A stretch of DNA of 64,000 bases from Stutzerimonas stutzeri (GCF_002890895.1 NZ_POUL01000002.1:434001-498000); one strand, 5' to 3'; numbered from the stretch's first letter, positions 39,003 through 47,988 are shown. Notes: generated by a model from the sequence alone, not told the origin. A program made the numbers and translations.

Positions 39003-40490
39003 ATGTATCTCGGTATCGACTGCGGGACCCAGGGCACCAAAGCATTGCTGCTCGATGCAGCCAGCGGACGCGTCCTAGGCCAAAGCTCTGCGAGCCACGA
39101 GCTGATCAGCGGGCCGAATGGGCGTCGCGAACAGGATACCGAGCAATGGATTTCAGCGTTCGAGCAGGCCACCGCGGCCGCTCTGGCTGAAGCAGGCGTG
39201 GACGGTAGTCGAATACTCGGTATTGGTGTCTCGGGACAACAACATGGCTTGGTCACGCTTGATGCCGACGGAAAGGTGCTACGCCCCGCCAAACTCTGGT
39301 GCGACACCGAATCAGCTAACGAAAATCAACGCCTGCTCGACTGGCTGGGCGGCGAACAGGGCTCGCTTGAGCGCCTAGGCGTGGTCATAGCGCCGGGCTA
39401 TACCGTCTCCAAGCTGCTCTGGATGAAAGAACAGCATCCAGCGCTGTTCGAACGGATCGCGCACGTGCTGTTGCCGCACGATTTTCTCAATTACTGGCTC
39501 ACCGGACGGTGCAGTAGCGAGTACGGCGACGCCTCAGGTACCGGCTATTTCAACGTACGTACCCGGAAATGGGACTTCAAGATCTTGCGGCATATCGATC
39601 CGGGCGGCCGCATCGAAGCGGCGCTGCCAGAGTTGATCGAGTCAGACAGGCCAATCGGCCTACTGCGTGCAGAACTGGCAAAACGCCTGGGCTTAAACCC
39701 ACAAGCCATCGTGTCGAGCGGTGGTGGCGACAACATGATGGGTGCTATCGGCACGGGGAACATCAGCTCAGGCGCCATCACCATGAGCCTCGGCACTTCG
39801 GGCACGTTGTATGCCTTTGCCGACCAGCCGCGTATCAGTCCGCAGCCATCAGTCGCGACCTTCTGTTCATCCAGCGGAGGCTGGTTGCCGTTGATCTGCA
39901 CGATGAACCTGACCAACGCAAACGGGGCCATTCGCGATCTGTTGCAGCTTGATCTTCAGCAGTTCAACGCGCTGGCCGCTGAGGCTCCGATCGGTGCCGG
40001 AGGGGTGACCATGCTTCCGTTTCTGAACGGTGAACGTGTCCCCGCCCTTCCCCAGGCCACAGCCACCCTGCATGGCCTGACGGCAGATAACCTCACCCGC
40101 GCCAATCTGTGCCGCGCGGTCATTGAAGGCGTGACGTTCGGCCTGCGCTATGGGTTGGATCTGCTACGCGATAGTGGGATTCGCAGCGAACGCATCCAGC
40201 TTATCGGCGGCGGCGCAAAGAGTGCGCTGTGGCGGCAGATGGTTGCCGACATGATGGCGACACCGGTGGTATGCACCACCCACAGCGAAGCTGCTGCGCT
40301 AGGTGGTGCGATCCAGGCCGCTTGGTGCCATGCGAGACAGATAGATGCTGAGGCCAGCCTCGCAGCGCTATGCGAGCGTTGCGTCAGTGTTGATGAGAGA
40401 ACTGCTGTCGTGCCGTCAGCCAGTGCTGTCGATGCGTATGAACAGGCCTACCGGCGCTATCGGCGCCTGATCAGCGACACATACGGCTAG
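39003..40490 (+). CDS. mtlY: Xylulokinase
   Basis: This 495-residue FGGY-family sugar kinase has the N-terminal GIDCGTQGTKALLLD phosphate loop (4-18), GQQHGLV (~77-83) binding the sugar, and the C-terminal GGGAKSALWRQMVADM segment (~401-416) with the catalytic-side Asp earlier in SGGGDNMMGAIG (~240-251). It phosphorylates the D-xylulose formed when MtlD oxidises arabitol. It ends the mtl operon; no good terminator follows on the + strand. Confidence 0.93.
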   Translation: MYLGIDCGTQGTKALLLDAASGRVLGQSSASHELISGPNGRREQDTEQWISAFEQATAAALAEAGVDGSRILGIGVSGQQHGLVTLDADGKVLRPAKLWCDTESANENQRLLDWLGGEQGSLERLGVVIAPGYTVSKLLWMKEQHPALFERIAHVLLPHDFLNYWLTGRCSSEYGDASGTGYFNVRTRKWDFKILRHIDPGGRIEAALPELIESDRPIGLLRAELAKRLGLNPQAIVSSGGGDNMMGAIGTGNISSGAITMSLGTSGTLYAFADQPRISPQPSVATFCSSSGGWLPLICTMNLTNANGAIRDLLQLDLQQFNALAAEAPIGAGGVTMLPFLNGERVPALPQATATLHGLTADNLTRANLCRAVIEGVTFGLRYGLDLLRDSGIRSERIQLIGGGAKSALWRQMVADMMATPVVCTTHSEAAALGGAIQAAWCHARQIDAEASLAALCERCVSVDERTAVVPSASAVDAYEQAYRRYRRLISDTYG

Positions 40491-40663
40491 CAAACGCCTC
40501 CGGGCCTGAGCACTGTGGCGCCTTGAGGGGGGCTGAAGTGGAGGCAGTTGCGGGGAGATAATCCCAAGTCTTGTTCGCTGGCAAGCTCGCTCTTACCGAG
40601 GCTGTTTTTAACAGCAGCACGCTTGCTGCGAGTGCTGCCTCGTTATCACCAAAAGTGAGGGTC

Positions 40664-40697
40664 CATAAAAAAGCAAAGCCACTCGCGTGGCTTTGCT
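40664..40697 (-). terminator. Intrinsic terminator of the acyl-CoA dehydrogenase gene
   Basis: AGCAAAGCCA/TGGCTTTGCT (40672-40681, 40688-40697) forms a 10-bp stem. On the - strand it is followed by TTTTTTATGG. On the + strand the tail (CCTGTCTTTT) is weaker but could also stop mtl transcripts. Confidence 0.85.
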
Positions 40698-40725
40698 CCT
40701 GTCTTTTGCTGATGCGACCGACTGC

Positions 40726-41952
40726 TTAGCGGCTGCGGAGCATTTCCCGCGGGAAATACTTGCCCAGCTCATGCTTGGCGATCGAAGCGCGGTGCACCTC
40801 GTCCGGGCCGTCAGCCAGGCGCAGGGTGCGCTGCATGGCCCACCAATGGGCCAGCGGGAAGTCCTCGGACACTCCGGCACCACCGTGAATCTGGATGGCG
40901 CGGTCGATGACCTTGAGCGCGACGTTTGGCGCCACTACCTTGATCTGCGCGATTTCGCTCGCGGCGATCTTGTTGCCGACCGTGTCCATCATGTATGCGG
41001 CATTGAGCGTCAGCAAGCGCGCCATGTTGATCTCGATCCGGCACTCGGCGATGTGATCGAGGTTGGCGCCCAGCCGTGCCAGTGGTTTGCCGAACGCGGT
41101 CCGGTTCACGGAGCGCTCGCACATCAGTTTCAATGCACGCTCGGCGACACCGACGGAGCGCATGCAATGGTGAATACGGCCTGGACCAAGGCGGCCCTGA
41201 GCGATCTCGAAACCGCGGCCCTCGCCCAGCAGCACGTTCTCGTACGGCACACGAACGTTTTCCAGCAGGACTTCGGCATGGCCGTGCGGCGCGTCGTCGT
41301 AGCCAAACACGGGTAGCGGACGCAGGACTTTCAGACCCGGCGCATCCATCGGCACGAGGATCATCGAATGTTGCTGGTGACGCGGGGCATCGGGGTTGGT
41401 GAGGCCCATGAAGATCATCACCTTGCAGCGAGGGTCGCAGGCACCAGATGTCCACCACTTGCGGCCATTGATCACCCACTCGTCACCCTCGCGCACTGCA
41501 CGGGCTTCCATGTTGGTGGCGTCAGACGAAGCCACGCCTGGTTCGGTCATGCCGAAGGCGGAACGGATCTCGCCGCGCAGCAATGGCTCCAGCCACTGCT
41601 TTTTGTGCGCTTCGCTGCCGTAGCGAACCAGCACTTCCATGTTGCCGGTGTCCGGCGCTGAGCAGTTGAATGCCTCCGGGCCAAGGCCCGAGCTGCCCAT
41701 GATTTCAGCCAGCGGCGCGTATTCGGTGTTGGTCAGGCCGGCGCCCAGCTCGGAATCTGGCAGAAACAGGTTCCACAGCCCCTCGGCTTTTGCCTTGGCC
41801 TTGAGTTCCTCGACGATGGCGGTCGGCTGCCAGCGATCACCCTCTGCGACCTGCTGATAGAAGACCTTTTCGGCGGGATAGACGTGAGCATCCATGAACG
41901 CTTGCACGCGCTCTCTCAGCTCTTGAACCTTTGGGGAGTAGGCGAAATCCAT
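40726..41952 (-). CDS. Acyl-CoA dehydrogenase
   Basis: This 408-residue FAD enzyme oxidises an acyl-CoA to the 2-enoyl-CoA. Three ACAD domains are visible: N-terminal helical (~5-130), the middle beta domain ([20 protein letters not shown] ~130-150; WWTSGA near 166) and the C-terminal helical domain with [11 protein letters not shown] (~295-305) and [17 protein letters not shown] (~365-381). The sequence is of the ACAD11/long-chain-like subgroup; substrate length cannot be read. It is divergent from a LysR regulator that may control it. It ends at a clear terminator. Confidence 0.92.
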   Translation of the reverse strand: MDFAYSPKVQELRERVQAFMDAHVYPAEKVFYQQVAEGDRWQPTAIVEELKAKAKAEGLWNLFLPDSELGAGLTNTEYAPLAEIMGSSGLGPEAFNCSAPDTGNMEVLVRYGSEAHKKQWLEPLLRGEIRSAFGMTEPGVASSDATNMEARAVREGDEWVINGRKWWTSGACDPRCKVMIFMGLTNPDAPRHQQHSMILVPMDAPGLKVLRPLPVFGYDDAPHGHAEVLLENVRVPYENVLLGEGRGFEIAQGRLGPGRIHHCMRSVGVAERALKLMCERSVNRTAFGKPLARLGANLDHIAECRIEINMARLLTLNAAYMMDTVGNKIAASEIAQIKVVAPNVALKVIDRAIQIHGGAGVSEDFPLAHWWAMQRTLRLADGPDEVHRASIAKHELGKYFPREMLRSR

Positions 41953-42052
41953 GGGCGATAACCTTCTGGCAGGTAATGTTTTGTAATTTTGAATGCTAGA
42001 GGAGGCTTGTTGATTTATCTAAGCTATTTTCCTCGTGTATAAACATTCATCA

Positions 42053-42067
42053 CCGATATATGATCGG
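42053..42067. promoter_or_regulatory. Inverted repeat upstream of the LysR gene
   Basis: CCGAT-N5-ATCGG lies 32 nt upstream of the LysR start, in the 146-bp divergent region shared with the acyl-CoA dehydrogenase. LysR regulators often bind an interrupted dyad near their own promoter. Here the dyad centre lacks the classic T-N11-A flanks, so the call is tentative. Confidence 0.35.
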
Positions 42068-42098
42068 CGAATTCCGATACACGCCAGAGAGCACAACA

Positions 42099-43013
42099 AT
42101 GAACCTGAACAAGGTCGATCTGAATCTATTCATTGTCTTCGACGCCATCTACACCGAGGCCAACCTGACCCGCGCCGGGCAGATCGTCGGCATTACGCAG
42201 CCAGCCGTTTCCAACGCCCTGGCACGCCTGCGGGAAACCTTCAACGATCCGCTGTTCGTGCGTACCGCACAGGGCATGGTGCCGACCCCGATGGCGCAGA
42301 ACATCATCGGTCCGGTGCGAAACGCACTGCAGTTGTTGCGTGTATCGGTGCAGGAAAGTCGCACTTTCAATCCGCTGCAGGCAAACAAGACCTTTCGCAT
42401 CAGCATGACCGACCTTACCGAGGCCGTGGTGCTGCCGCCGCTGTTCCAGCGCCTGCGTCGGCTGGCGCCAAACGTGAAGATCGAAAGCATGCTCGCCAAG
42501 CGCCGCGAAACCACCAAAGAGTTGGCGGCCGGGCGTCTGGACTTCGCCATGGACGCCCCCCTCAACACCGATCCCCAGGTGCGCCACGTCAAGCTGCTGG
42601 AAGACCGCTACGTCTGCGCCATGCGCCGCGGGCACCCGCTGGCGAAGGACAAGCTCAGCGTTGAGGAATATCTGTCGCTGTCACACATTCATATTTCCAG
42701 CCGGCGCAGCGGGCTGGGCATGGTTGACCTGGCGCTCGGCAAGATGGGGCAACAGCGCAAAATCGCTTTGCGCTCCCAGCATTACATGATGGCCACACAG
42801 GTGATTCAACAGACCGATATGGCGGTGACCGTTCCGGAGCGTTTCGCCCGGCGTCATGACCTGTACCAGGTGCCATTGCCAGTGGACATCCCGCCGTTGG
42901 AGACACACATTTACTGGCACGAGAGCACCGATCAGGACCCGGCCAACCGCTGGATGCGCGAACAGATGATCGAGATCGCTCAGCAGGTCACGGCGGCGCA
43001 GCAAGCCGACTGA
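42099..43013 (+). CDS. LysR family transcriptional regulator
   Basis: This 304-residue regulator has an N-terminal winged helix (residues ~5-65; DLNLFIVFDAIYTEANLTRA and ITQPAVSNALARLRE, with DPLFVRT after it) and a C-terminal type 2 periplasmic-binding effector domain (~95-300). The DLNL start and RTAQGMVPT segment resemble the NodD/LeuO-like branch. The ATG at 42099 was chosen because MNLNKVDLNLF aligns with the usual LysR start; a longer frame from 42060 is unlikely. Divergence from the acyl-CoA dehydrogenase suggests that gene as its target. Confidence 0.92.
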   Translation: MNLNKVDLNLFIVFDAIYTEANLTRAGQIVGITQPAVSNALARLRETFNDPLFVRTAQGMVPTPMAQNIIGPVRNALQLLRVSVQESRTFNPLQANKTFRISMTDLTEAVVLPPLFQRLRRLAPNVKIESMLAKRRETTKELAAGRLDFAMDAPLNTDPQVRHVKLLEDRYVCAMRRGHPLAKDKLSVEEYLSLSHIHISSRRSGLGMVDLALGKMGQQRKIALRSQHYMMATQVIQQTDMAVTVPERFARRHDLYQVPLPVDIPPLETHIYWHESTDQDPANRWMREQMIEIAQQVTAAQQAD

Positions 43014-43038
43014 TTTGCCCGCGTAGACGCTAAATCGG

Positions 43039-43065
43039 CCGGCACGTGCAAGGCGTGCCGGTTTT
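43039..43065 (+). terminator. Intrinsic terminator of the LysR gene
   Basis: CCGGCACG/CGTGCCGG (43039-43046, 43054-43061) forms an 8-bp stem with a 7-nt loop followed by TTTT. It lies between convergent LysR and GntR genes, immediately before the GntR stop. Confidence 0.8.
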
Positions 43066-43067
43066 CC

Positions 43068-44087
43068 TCATGCGCTTTCGCGCATCACCACTTCAAAACC
43101 CACATCAATACGCCGTTGCGGTGGCGACTCGCCGCGCATCAGGCTCAGCAGCATTTGCCCGGCCAGCTTGCCGATCTCGCCGCGGATGGTGCGTACCGTG
43201 GTCAGCGCCGGGTGCATCCAGGCGGCGGCCGGCAGATCGTTGAAACCGGCAATCGCCAGCCGCTCCGGCACGGCCAAACTCAGCTGGCGAGCACGAAAGA
43301 GCGCGCCCAACGCCAGATCGTCGTTGTTAAAGAAGATCGCATCGATTTCTGGATGCTGCGCCAGTAACCGATCAAGCAACTCGGCACCAAGCCCGATGGA
43401 TGACACCTGCGGCGTGAGCACCTCAAGTGCGGCATCGTAAAGCGAGGCCCCGCGCATGACCTGCCGATAACCTTCGGCACGTTGCAGGGTTCGGGGGTCG
43501 AGTTGCGCGGCTGCGAACGCAATGTTGCGATAGCCGCGGTCGAGCAACTTGCGGGTCATGGCCGCACCGGCTTCCAACTGGGAGAAACCGACGCAGTATT
43601 CTTCCTCACCGTCGCTCAGTTCCATCAAAGTCACGATCGGGCTGGTGTAGCTGCCGAGCACTTCGCGTGCGGCATCGCTGCGCTCGAAGCCGGTGACCAG
43701 CAGCCCTGCCGGCTGATGGGCAAGGTAGGCACGCAACAGGCGTTCGTCTTCTTCGGGATGGTAATGACTGACGCCGATCATCAGCTCGTAACCTGCCGGC
43801 ATCAGCACGCGCTGAATGGCTTCGACGGTGTCGACGAATACGGCGTTCGACAGTGACGGAATGATCACTGCGACAAGATTCGAGCGTGCGCTTGCCAGAT
43901 TGCGCGCCGCTGTATGCGGGACGTAGCCCAAGGCCTTTACCGCTGCCATCACTCGCTCGCGCAGGGCGTCCGATACTCGTTCGGGTTGCGACAGCGCACG
44001 CGAGGCGGACATCAGCGAACAACCGGCACTGCGAGCCACGTCGGACAAGGTGGCCCGCTCCAGCGAGCGGCGACGGCGAGAACTCAT
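43068..44087 (-). CDS. gntR: LacI family repressor, probable gluconate regulator GntR
   Basis: This 339-residue LacI-family repressor has an N-terminal helix-turn-helix (~12-35, TLSDVARSAGCSLMSASRAL), a hinge helix (PHTAARNLASARS ~57-69) and a sugar-binding core (~70-335) with the GFNDLPAAAWMHPALTTVR segment near 285. It resembles the GntR gluconate repressor of pseudomonads and E. coli. It is the last gene of the gluconokinase/TRAP operon, and two palindromes with a central CpG lie upstream of and inside the first gene, as expected for LacI-type operators. The inducer is inferred from context. Confidence 0.85.
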   Translation of the reverse strand: MSSRRRRSLERATLSDVARSAGCSLMSASRALSQPERVSDALRERVMAAVKALGYVPHTAARNLASARSNLVAVIIPSLSNAVFVDTVEAIQRVLMPAGYELMIGVSHYHPEEDERLLRAYLAHQPAGLLVTGFERSDAAREVLGSYTSPIVTLMELSDGEEEYCVGFSQLEAGAAMTRKLLDRGYRNIAFAAAQLDPRTLQRAEGYRQVMRGASLYDAALEVLTPQVSSIGLGAELLDRLLAQHPEIDAIFFNNDDLALGALFRARQLSLAVPERLAIAGFNDLPAAAWMHPALTTVRTIRGEIGKLAGQMLLSLMRGESPPQRRIDVGFEVVMRESA

Positions 44088-44201
44088 GGTGGAATCCAGC
44101 TACGGGGAGGCGGAGATTCTATACGGGAAGGCGCCCCGAAGCAGGCCAGGTGAGCACTGACAAACGCCAGCGTTCACACGGCCTGAAAGGGGTGCAACCG
44201 C

Positions 44202-45224
44202 TTACTTCGGCGCTTTTTCGATCGCTACCTGTACTTCGTTGAACAGCGGCTCGCCAACGGTATCGATCACGGTCTGGATCGCCGGCTTGGCCTTCTCGCG
44301 CATGCGCTGGATTTCCTCTGGGCTGACCTTGTTCACTTCCATGCCTTGCTCTTTGATCTTGGCCAAGGCTTCGCGGGCTTCGGCGCGAGTGTCTTCACGC
44401 TCCGAATCACGCGCGGTCTTTGCCGCCTCCATGATGATGTCCTGCTCGGTTTTCGACAGGCCATCCCACCAGCGCTTGGATGCCGTAACAATCCATGGGC
44501 TGTACACGTGATTGGTCACGCTCAGGTACTTCTGCACCTCGTAGAACTTGGACGAGAGGATGGTGTTATAGGGATTTTCCTGACCGTCGACTGCCTTGGT
44601 TTCCAGTGCCGTGAACAGCTCGGAGAACGGCAGCGGGACCGCATTTGCGCCCATCTGCTTGAAGGTGTCGATAAACACTGGGTTCGGCATAACGCGCAGT
44701 TTGATGCCGTCGAAGTCTTCCATCTTCTCGACTGGACGCACGTTGTTGGTCAGGTTACGGAAGCCGTTCTCCCAGTAGGCCAGGCCCACGAGCCCTTTAT
44801 CTTCCAGCGCATCCATGACCTTCTGGCCGACCGGGCCATCCAGCACGTAGTCGGCCTGTTTTTCGCTCTCGAACAGGAACGGCGTGTCCCACACCGCCAT
44901 TTCTTCAGCCACACCGACGAGGGTCGCCGTCGAGCCGACCATCATTTCCTGAGCGCCGCCCATCAGTGCGTTTTGCATCTGATCATCGGAGCCCAGACTG
45001 GCAGAGCCGAACGTACGAACCTTGAGTTTGCCATCGGACGCCTTGGCGATCTCCTCAGCAAGCAACTTGGCGGCGCGGCCCTGGTTGCTATCTTCGTTGA
45101 GTCCGTAACCGAAGCGAATCATCCGTGGCCGGATATCGTCGGCTGCCTGAGCGGTCACTGCAGTGATGGCGCTGCTAAGCGTAGTGGCGGCCAGGGCCGC
45201 GATGAGAAATCGTTTCATGTTCAC
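44202..45224 (-). CDS. TRAP binding protein, probably for gluconate (DctP family)
   Basis: This 340-residue periplasmic binding protein has a signal peptide (~1-28, ending TAQAA before DDIRP). DctP features include IRFGYGLNEDSNQGRAAKLL, MEDFDGIKLRVMPNPVFID with the carboxylate-binding Arg near residue 175, and AVDGQENPYNTI near 212. The neighbours (gluconokinase fusion and GntR-like repressor) point to gluconate or a related sugar acid as ligand. It follows the large permease by 37 bp in the same operon, unlike the first TRAP locus where the binding protein comes first. Confidence 0.92.
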   Translation of the reverse strand: MNMKRFLIAALAATTLSSAITAVTAQAADDIRPRMIRFGYGLNEDSNQGRAAKLLAEEIAKASDGKLKVRTFGSASLGSDDQMQNALMGGAQEMMVGSTATLVGVAEEMAVWDTPFLFESEKQADYVLDGPVGQKVMDALEDKGLVGLAYWENGFRNLTNNVRPVEKMEDFDGIKLRVMPNPVFIDTFKQMGANAVPLPFSELFTALETKAVDGQENPYNTILSSKFYEVQKYLSVTNHVYSPWIVTASKRWWDGLSKTEQDIIMEAAKTARDSEREDTRAEAREALAKIKEQGMEVNKVSPEEIQRMREKAKPAIQTVIDTVGEPLFNEVQVAIEKAPK

Positions 45225-45261
45225 TTACCTTTTGGATGGAGGGTTGAAGCTCATGCCTCGG

Positions 45262-46539
45262 TCACCGTAGCCATTCCAACGGCACGGTGATGATCGACGG
45301 CACCGCAATCAACAGGACGACGATGGCCAGATAGATGAGGAAGAACGGGATGACACCACGCACCAGCGTTTCCATGCGCAGCCGCCCTATTCCGCCGACG
45401 ACGTTGAGTACGGTACCGACGGGCGGCGTGATCAGCCCGATCGAGCCGATCAGCACGAACATCACGCCGAAGTACACCGGATTGATGCCGGCCTTCACCG
45501 CAATCGGCGCCAGTACCGGCCCAAGGATCAGAATGGTCGGAGTCAGGTCGAGCACCATGCCGATGGCGATCATCAGCACCATGATGGCAACCATCAGCAG
45601 CTTCGGGTCTTCAGCCAGCGGGCCGAGCATCGAGGCGATTTCGTCTGGCAGCTGGGCCAGCGTGATCATGTAAGCGGAGACGATCGCTGCGGCGCAAAGG
45701 AACATGACCGAAGCCGTGGTCCGACTGGCACGGGTCAGCACCTCGACCACACCGCTCCAGCTCAGCTCGCGGTACAGCAGGGTCGATACCAGCAACGCGT
45801 AGACTGCCGCTACCACTGCCGCCTCGGTCGGCGTGAACAGGCCAAAGCGCAATCCACCCACGATGATCACCGGCAGCATCAAAGCAGCCGCACCATCGAC
45901 CAATGCCTTGCGACGTTCGGCTCCGCTGGCCTTCGCTTGTGGCGGCTCTTCTATCTTGCGAGCGATCAGCGTCCAGGCCACGACCAGCCCGGCGCCCATG
46001 ATCAGGCCCGGAACCATACCGGCGAGAAACAGCTGGCTGATCGAGGTGTTGGTGACAACGCCGTAGATCACGAACGGCATCGACGGCGGGATGATCGGCG
46101 CGATGATGCCGCCCGCCGCCACCAGACCCGAGGAAGAACTCAGCGGATAGCCGCGCTCGCGCATCATTGGCAGCAGCAAGGTTGCCAGCGCTGCAGTGTC
46201 AGCCAGCGCCGAGCCGGACATACTCGCCAACAGGACCGAAGCCGCAATTGCCACGTAGCCGAGACCGCCGCGCTTATGGCCAAAGTAGGCCTGCGCCATG
46301 TTGATGATCCGGCGCGAAATGCCGCCCGCGTTCATCAGTTCGCCGGCGAGAATGAAGAAAGGCACGGCCAACAACGGAAAGCTGTCAGCACCAGCCTGAA
46401 GGTTTTGCGCCAGCAGCTGTACATCCCAGAAATCCAGGTACCACATCAGCACCGCGCCGGTGAGAATCAGCGCGAAGGCAATCGGCATGCCGAAGGCCAT
46501 GAAGCCAAACAATGACGATAAGAAGACGACGACAGTCAT
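45262..46539 (-). CDS. TRAP large permease, probably for gluconate (DctM family)
   Basis: This 425-residue DctM subunit has about twelve helices. Hallmarks are FPLLAVPFFILAGELMNAGG (~53-72), LLASMSGSALADTAALATLL (~102-121) and LFTPTEAAVVAAVYAL near 240. It starts with a GAGG ribosome site 43 bp after the gluconokinase-DctQ fusion, its presumed small subunit. The order is fusion-dctM-dctP-gntR. Confidence 0.94.
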   Translation of the reverse strand: MTVVVFLSSLFGFMAFGMPIAFALILTGAVLMWYLDFWDVQLLAQNLQAGADSFPLLAVPFFILAGELMNAGGISRRIINMAQAYFGHKRGGLGYVAIAASVLLASMSGSALADTAALATLLLPMMRERGYPLSSSSGLVAAGGIIAPIIPPSMPFVIYGVVTNTSISQLFLAGMVPGLIMGAGLVVAWTLIARKIEEPPQAKASGAERRKALVDGAAALMLPVIIVGGLRFGLFTPTEAAVVAAVYALLVSTLLYRELSWSGVVEVLTRASRTTASVMFLCAAAIVSAYMITLAQLPDEIASMLGPLAEDPKLLMVAIMVLMIAIGMVLDLTPTILILGPVLAPIAVKAGINPVYFGVMFVLIGSIGLITPPVGTVLNVVGGIGRLRMETLVRGVIPFFLIYLAIVVLLIAVPSIITVPLEWLR

Positions 46540-46582
46540 GTACGGACCTCGGGTGGGCGTACGCCCTTGTTGTTATCAGGAA

Positions 46583-47800
46583 TCAATCGGCCGTAACGTT
46601 GGCTTCGGCGATGGGTAACGGCGGCTGTCGACGCCAGACATTGACCAGCTGGATCAGCGCCAGGACCGCAAGCGCGACCATGCTGGCGGCGACCGGAACC
46701 ATCGCCACGGCCAGCGGATAACCCACAACCGGGCTATTGATCGTCCAGCCGAACTGCATCTGATTCCATCCGCCCAGCGCAGCCAGTGCGCTGGCTACCG
46801 CGACCATGATCCAGCTGATCGAATCCACCACCCGGCGGAACAGATGCGGGAATCGGTCGCGGATCATGCTGAAAGCCATCAGCTCGCCACGGCGCATGCT
46901 CGAGGCCACGCCGACGAATACCAGCCAGACAAAGGCCAGCCTCGAAAGCTCTTCAGCACCCGTCCAGCCCGTGCCGAAGGCATAGCGCAGGACCACGCTG
47001 CTGAACACCACGATCACCATGAAGGCCAGCAGAGCCGCCATCAGCCAATCGGTAATCCGGTCGAAGCCTTGGGCGAACTTACCGCCATAGATCGGCCGGG
47101 TGGTCAGTTCGGCGCCCGTCGGCTCGACGTCTTCGACATTGGGCGCGCTCGCAGCATGGCCGCCGCGCTGGCCGCCGCGCTGGCCGCCGCGCTGGCCGCC
47201 GCGCTTGTTAGCGCTATCAAGCGGAGCCGCGGAAAGATCCTCTTTGGCATTGATCGCCAAGCCGCCGTCCTGATTCATCCAGGCGGTGATTTCGTCCAGC
47301 ACTTGCTCGCGGGGCTGGCTGGCATCGACCACAAGCACATGGGGCTCGCCAGCCGGCGACTCGAGCGTGGCGAACTGACTGTCAACCAGTGAAATCGGCA
47401 TGAAATGCCCAGCGCGCCCGCCGACTCGCTGGACCGCCGTGTCGTAATCAATGGACAGGTGCGCAAAGCACAAGCCCGGCACCGCGTCGCGCAAGAGGTC
47501 ACGGTAGCGACGCTTCAGAGCCGAACAGGCAAGCACGAAGCCGACGTCATCATCGATGGCGCGCTGCATTTCGATGACAAGCTTCTGCAGCCACTCGACC
47601 CTGTCAGCATCCGACAACGGCGTGCCGGCGCGCATGCGCGCAACGTTTTCTTCGGGGTGGAAATGATCGGCTTCGATATGTCGGAAGCCCAGCGCATCAG
47701 CGGCGGCATGGCTGGTTTCGGTCTTGCCCGAACCACTCACGCCCATCACCACCAGTGCGCGGCGGTTAGCGGGAAATTCGCTGTGGGTTTGGTAGTCCAC
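46583..47800 (-). CDS. Gluconokinase fused to a TRAP small permease (GntK-DctQ fusion)
   Basis: One frame of 405 residues joins two proteins that are normally separate. Residues ~13-180 are a GntK-type gluconokinase (Walker A GVSGSGKT, 20-27; DADRVEWL and SALKRRYRDLLR segments; gluconate + ATP to 6-phosphogluconate). A ~60-residue polar linker follows, including four Gly-Gly-Gln-Arg units (~199-215). Residues ~235-395 are a four-helix DctQ permease with TGWTGAEELSRLAFVW. The GTG at 47800 has GGAG 7 nt upstream; an upstream GTG at 47830 lacks one. No stop or frameshift lies between domains. The kinase would be tethered to the cytoplasmic side of the TRAP carrier if topology follows DctQ. Confidence 0.9.
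   Translation of the reverse strand: MDYQTHSEFPANRRALVVMGVSGSGKTETSHAAADALGFRHIEADHFHPEENVARMRAGTPLSDADRVEWLQKLVIEMQRAIDDDVGFVLACSALKRRYRDLLRDAVPGLCFAHLSIDYDTAVQRVGGRAGHFMPISLVDSQFATLESPAGEPHVLVVDASQPREQVLDEITAWMNQDGGLAINAKEDLSAAPLDSANKRGGQRGGQRGGQRGGHAASAPNVEDVEPTGAELTTRPIYGGKFAQGFDRITDWLMAALLAFMVIVVFSSVVLRYAFGTGWTGAEELSRLAFVWLVFVGVASSMRRGELMAFSMIRDRFPHLFRRVVDSISWIMVAVASALAALGGWNQMQFGWTINSPVVGYPLAVAMVPVAASMVALAVLALIQLVNVWRRQPPLPIAEANVTAD
47158..47205. repeat. Four perfect 12-bp tandem repeats in the GntK-DctQ linker
   Basis: The unit GGCCGCCGCGCT (+ strand) is repeated four times without change and encodes Gly-Gly-Gln-Arg on the - strand. Being a multiple of three, copy changes keep the frame and only lengthen or shorten the interdomain linker. 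Such identical repeats can vary by replication slippage. Confidence 0.95.
47203..47222. promoter_or_regulatory. Operator-like palindrome inside the GntK-DctQ gene
   Basis: GCTTGTTAGCGCTATCAAGC is palindromic at nine of ten base pairs and has a central CpG, as in LacI-family operators. It shares TGTTAGCGCTANCA with the site upstream of the gene. It lies in the linker, on the 5' side of the DctQ part, and overlaps the last three bases of the 12-bp repeats. Confidence 0.55.
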
Positions 47801-47848
47801 TGTCGGTCTCCGGCGGCATCGTTGTGCCACATTATGTTTGTGGACCGG

Positions 47849-47864
47849 ATGGTAGCGCTAACAT
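47849..47864. promoter_or_regulatory. GntR-type operator upstream of the gluconate operon
   Basis: ATGGTAGCGCTAACAT is palindromic at seven of eight pairs around TAGCGCTA. It lies 48 nt upstream of the GTG start at 47800, a position that would block transcription or RNA polymerase escape. E. coli GntR sites have similar ATGTTA/TAACAT arms. The gntR gene is in the operon it would control, giving autoregulation. Confidence 0.65.
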
Positions 47865-47988
47865 ACGAACAACCATAACTACCGTTCGTCGGTTTTACTT
47901 GCATCCGAACGGTCAAAATCGCTGCTTCCCCGCTTCGGTTTGCCGGGCTGTCTGACTACAATCGCCGCCGCATCCGAGGAGATCCGCA

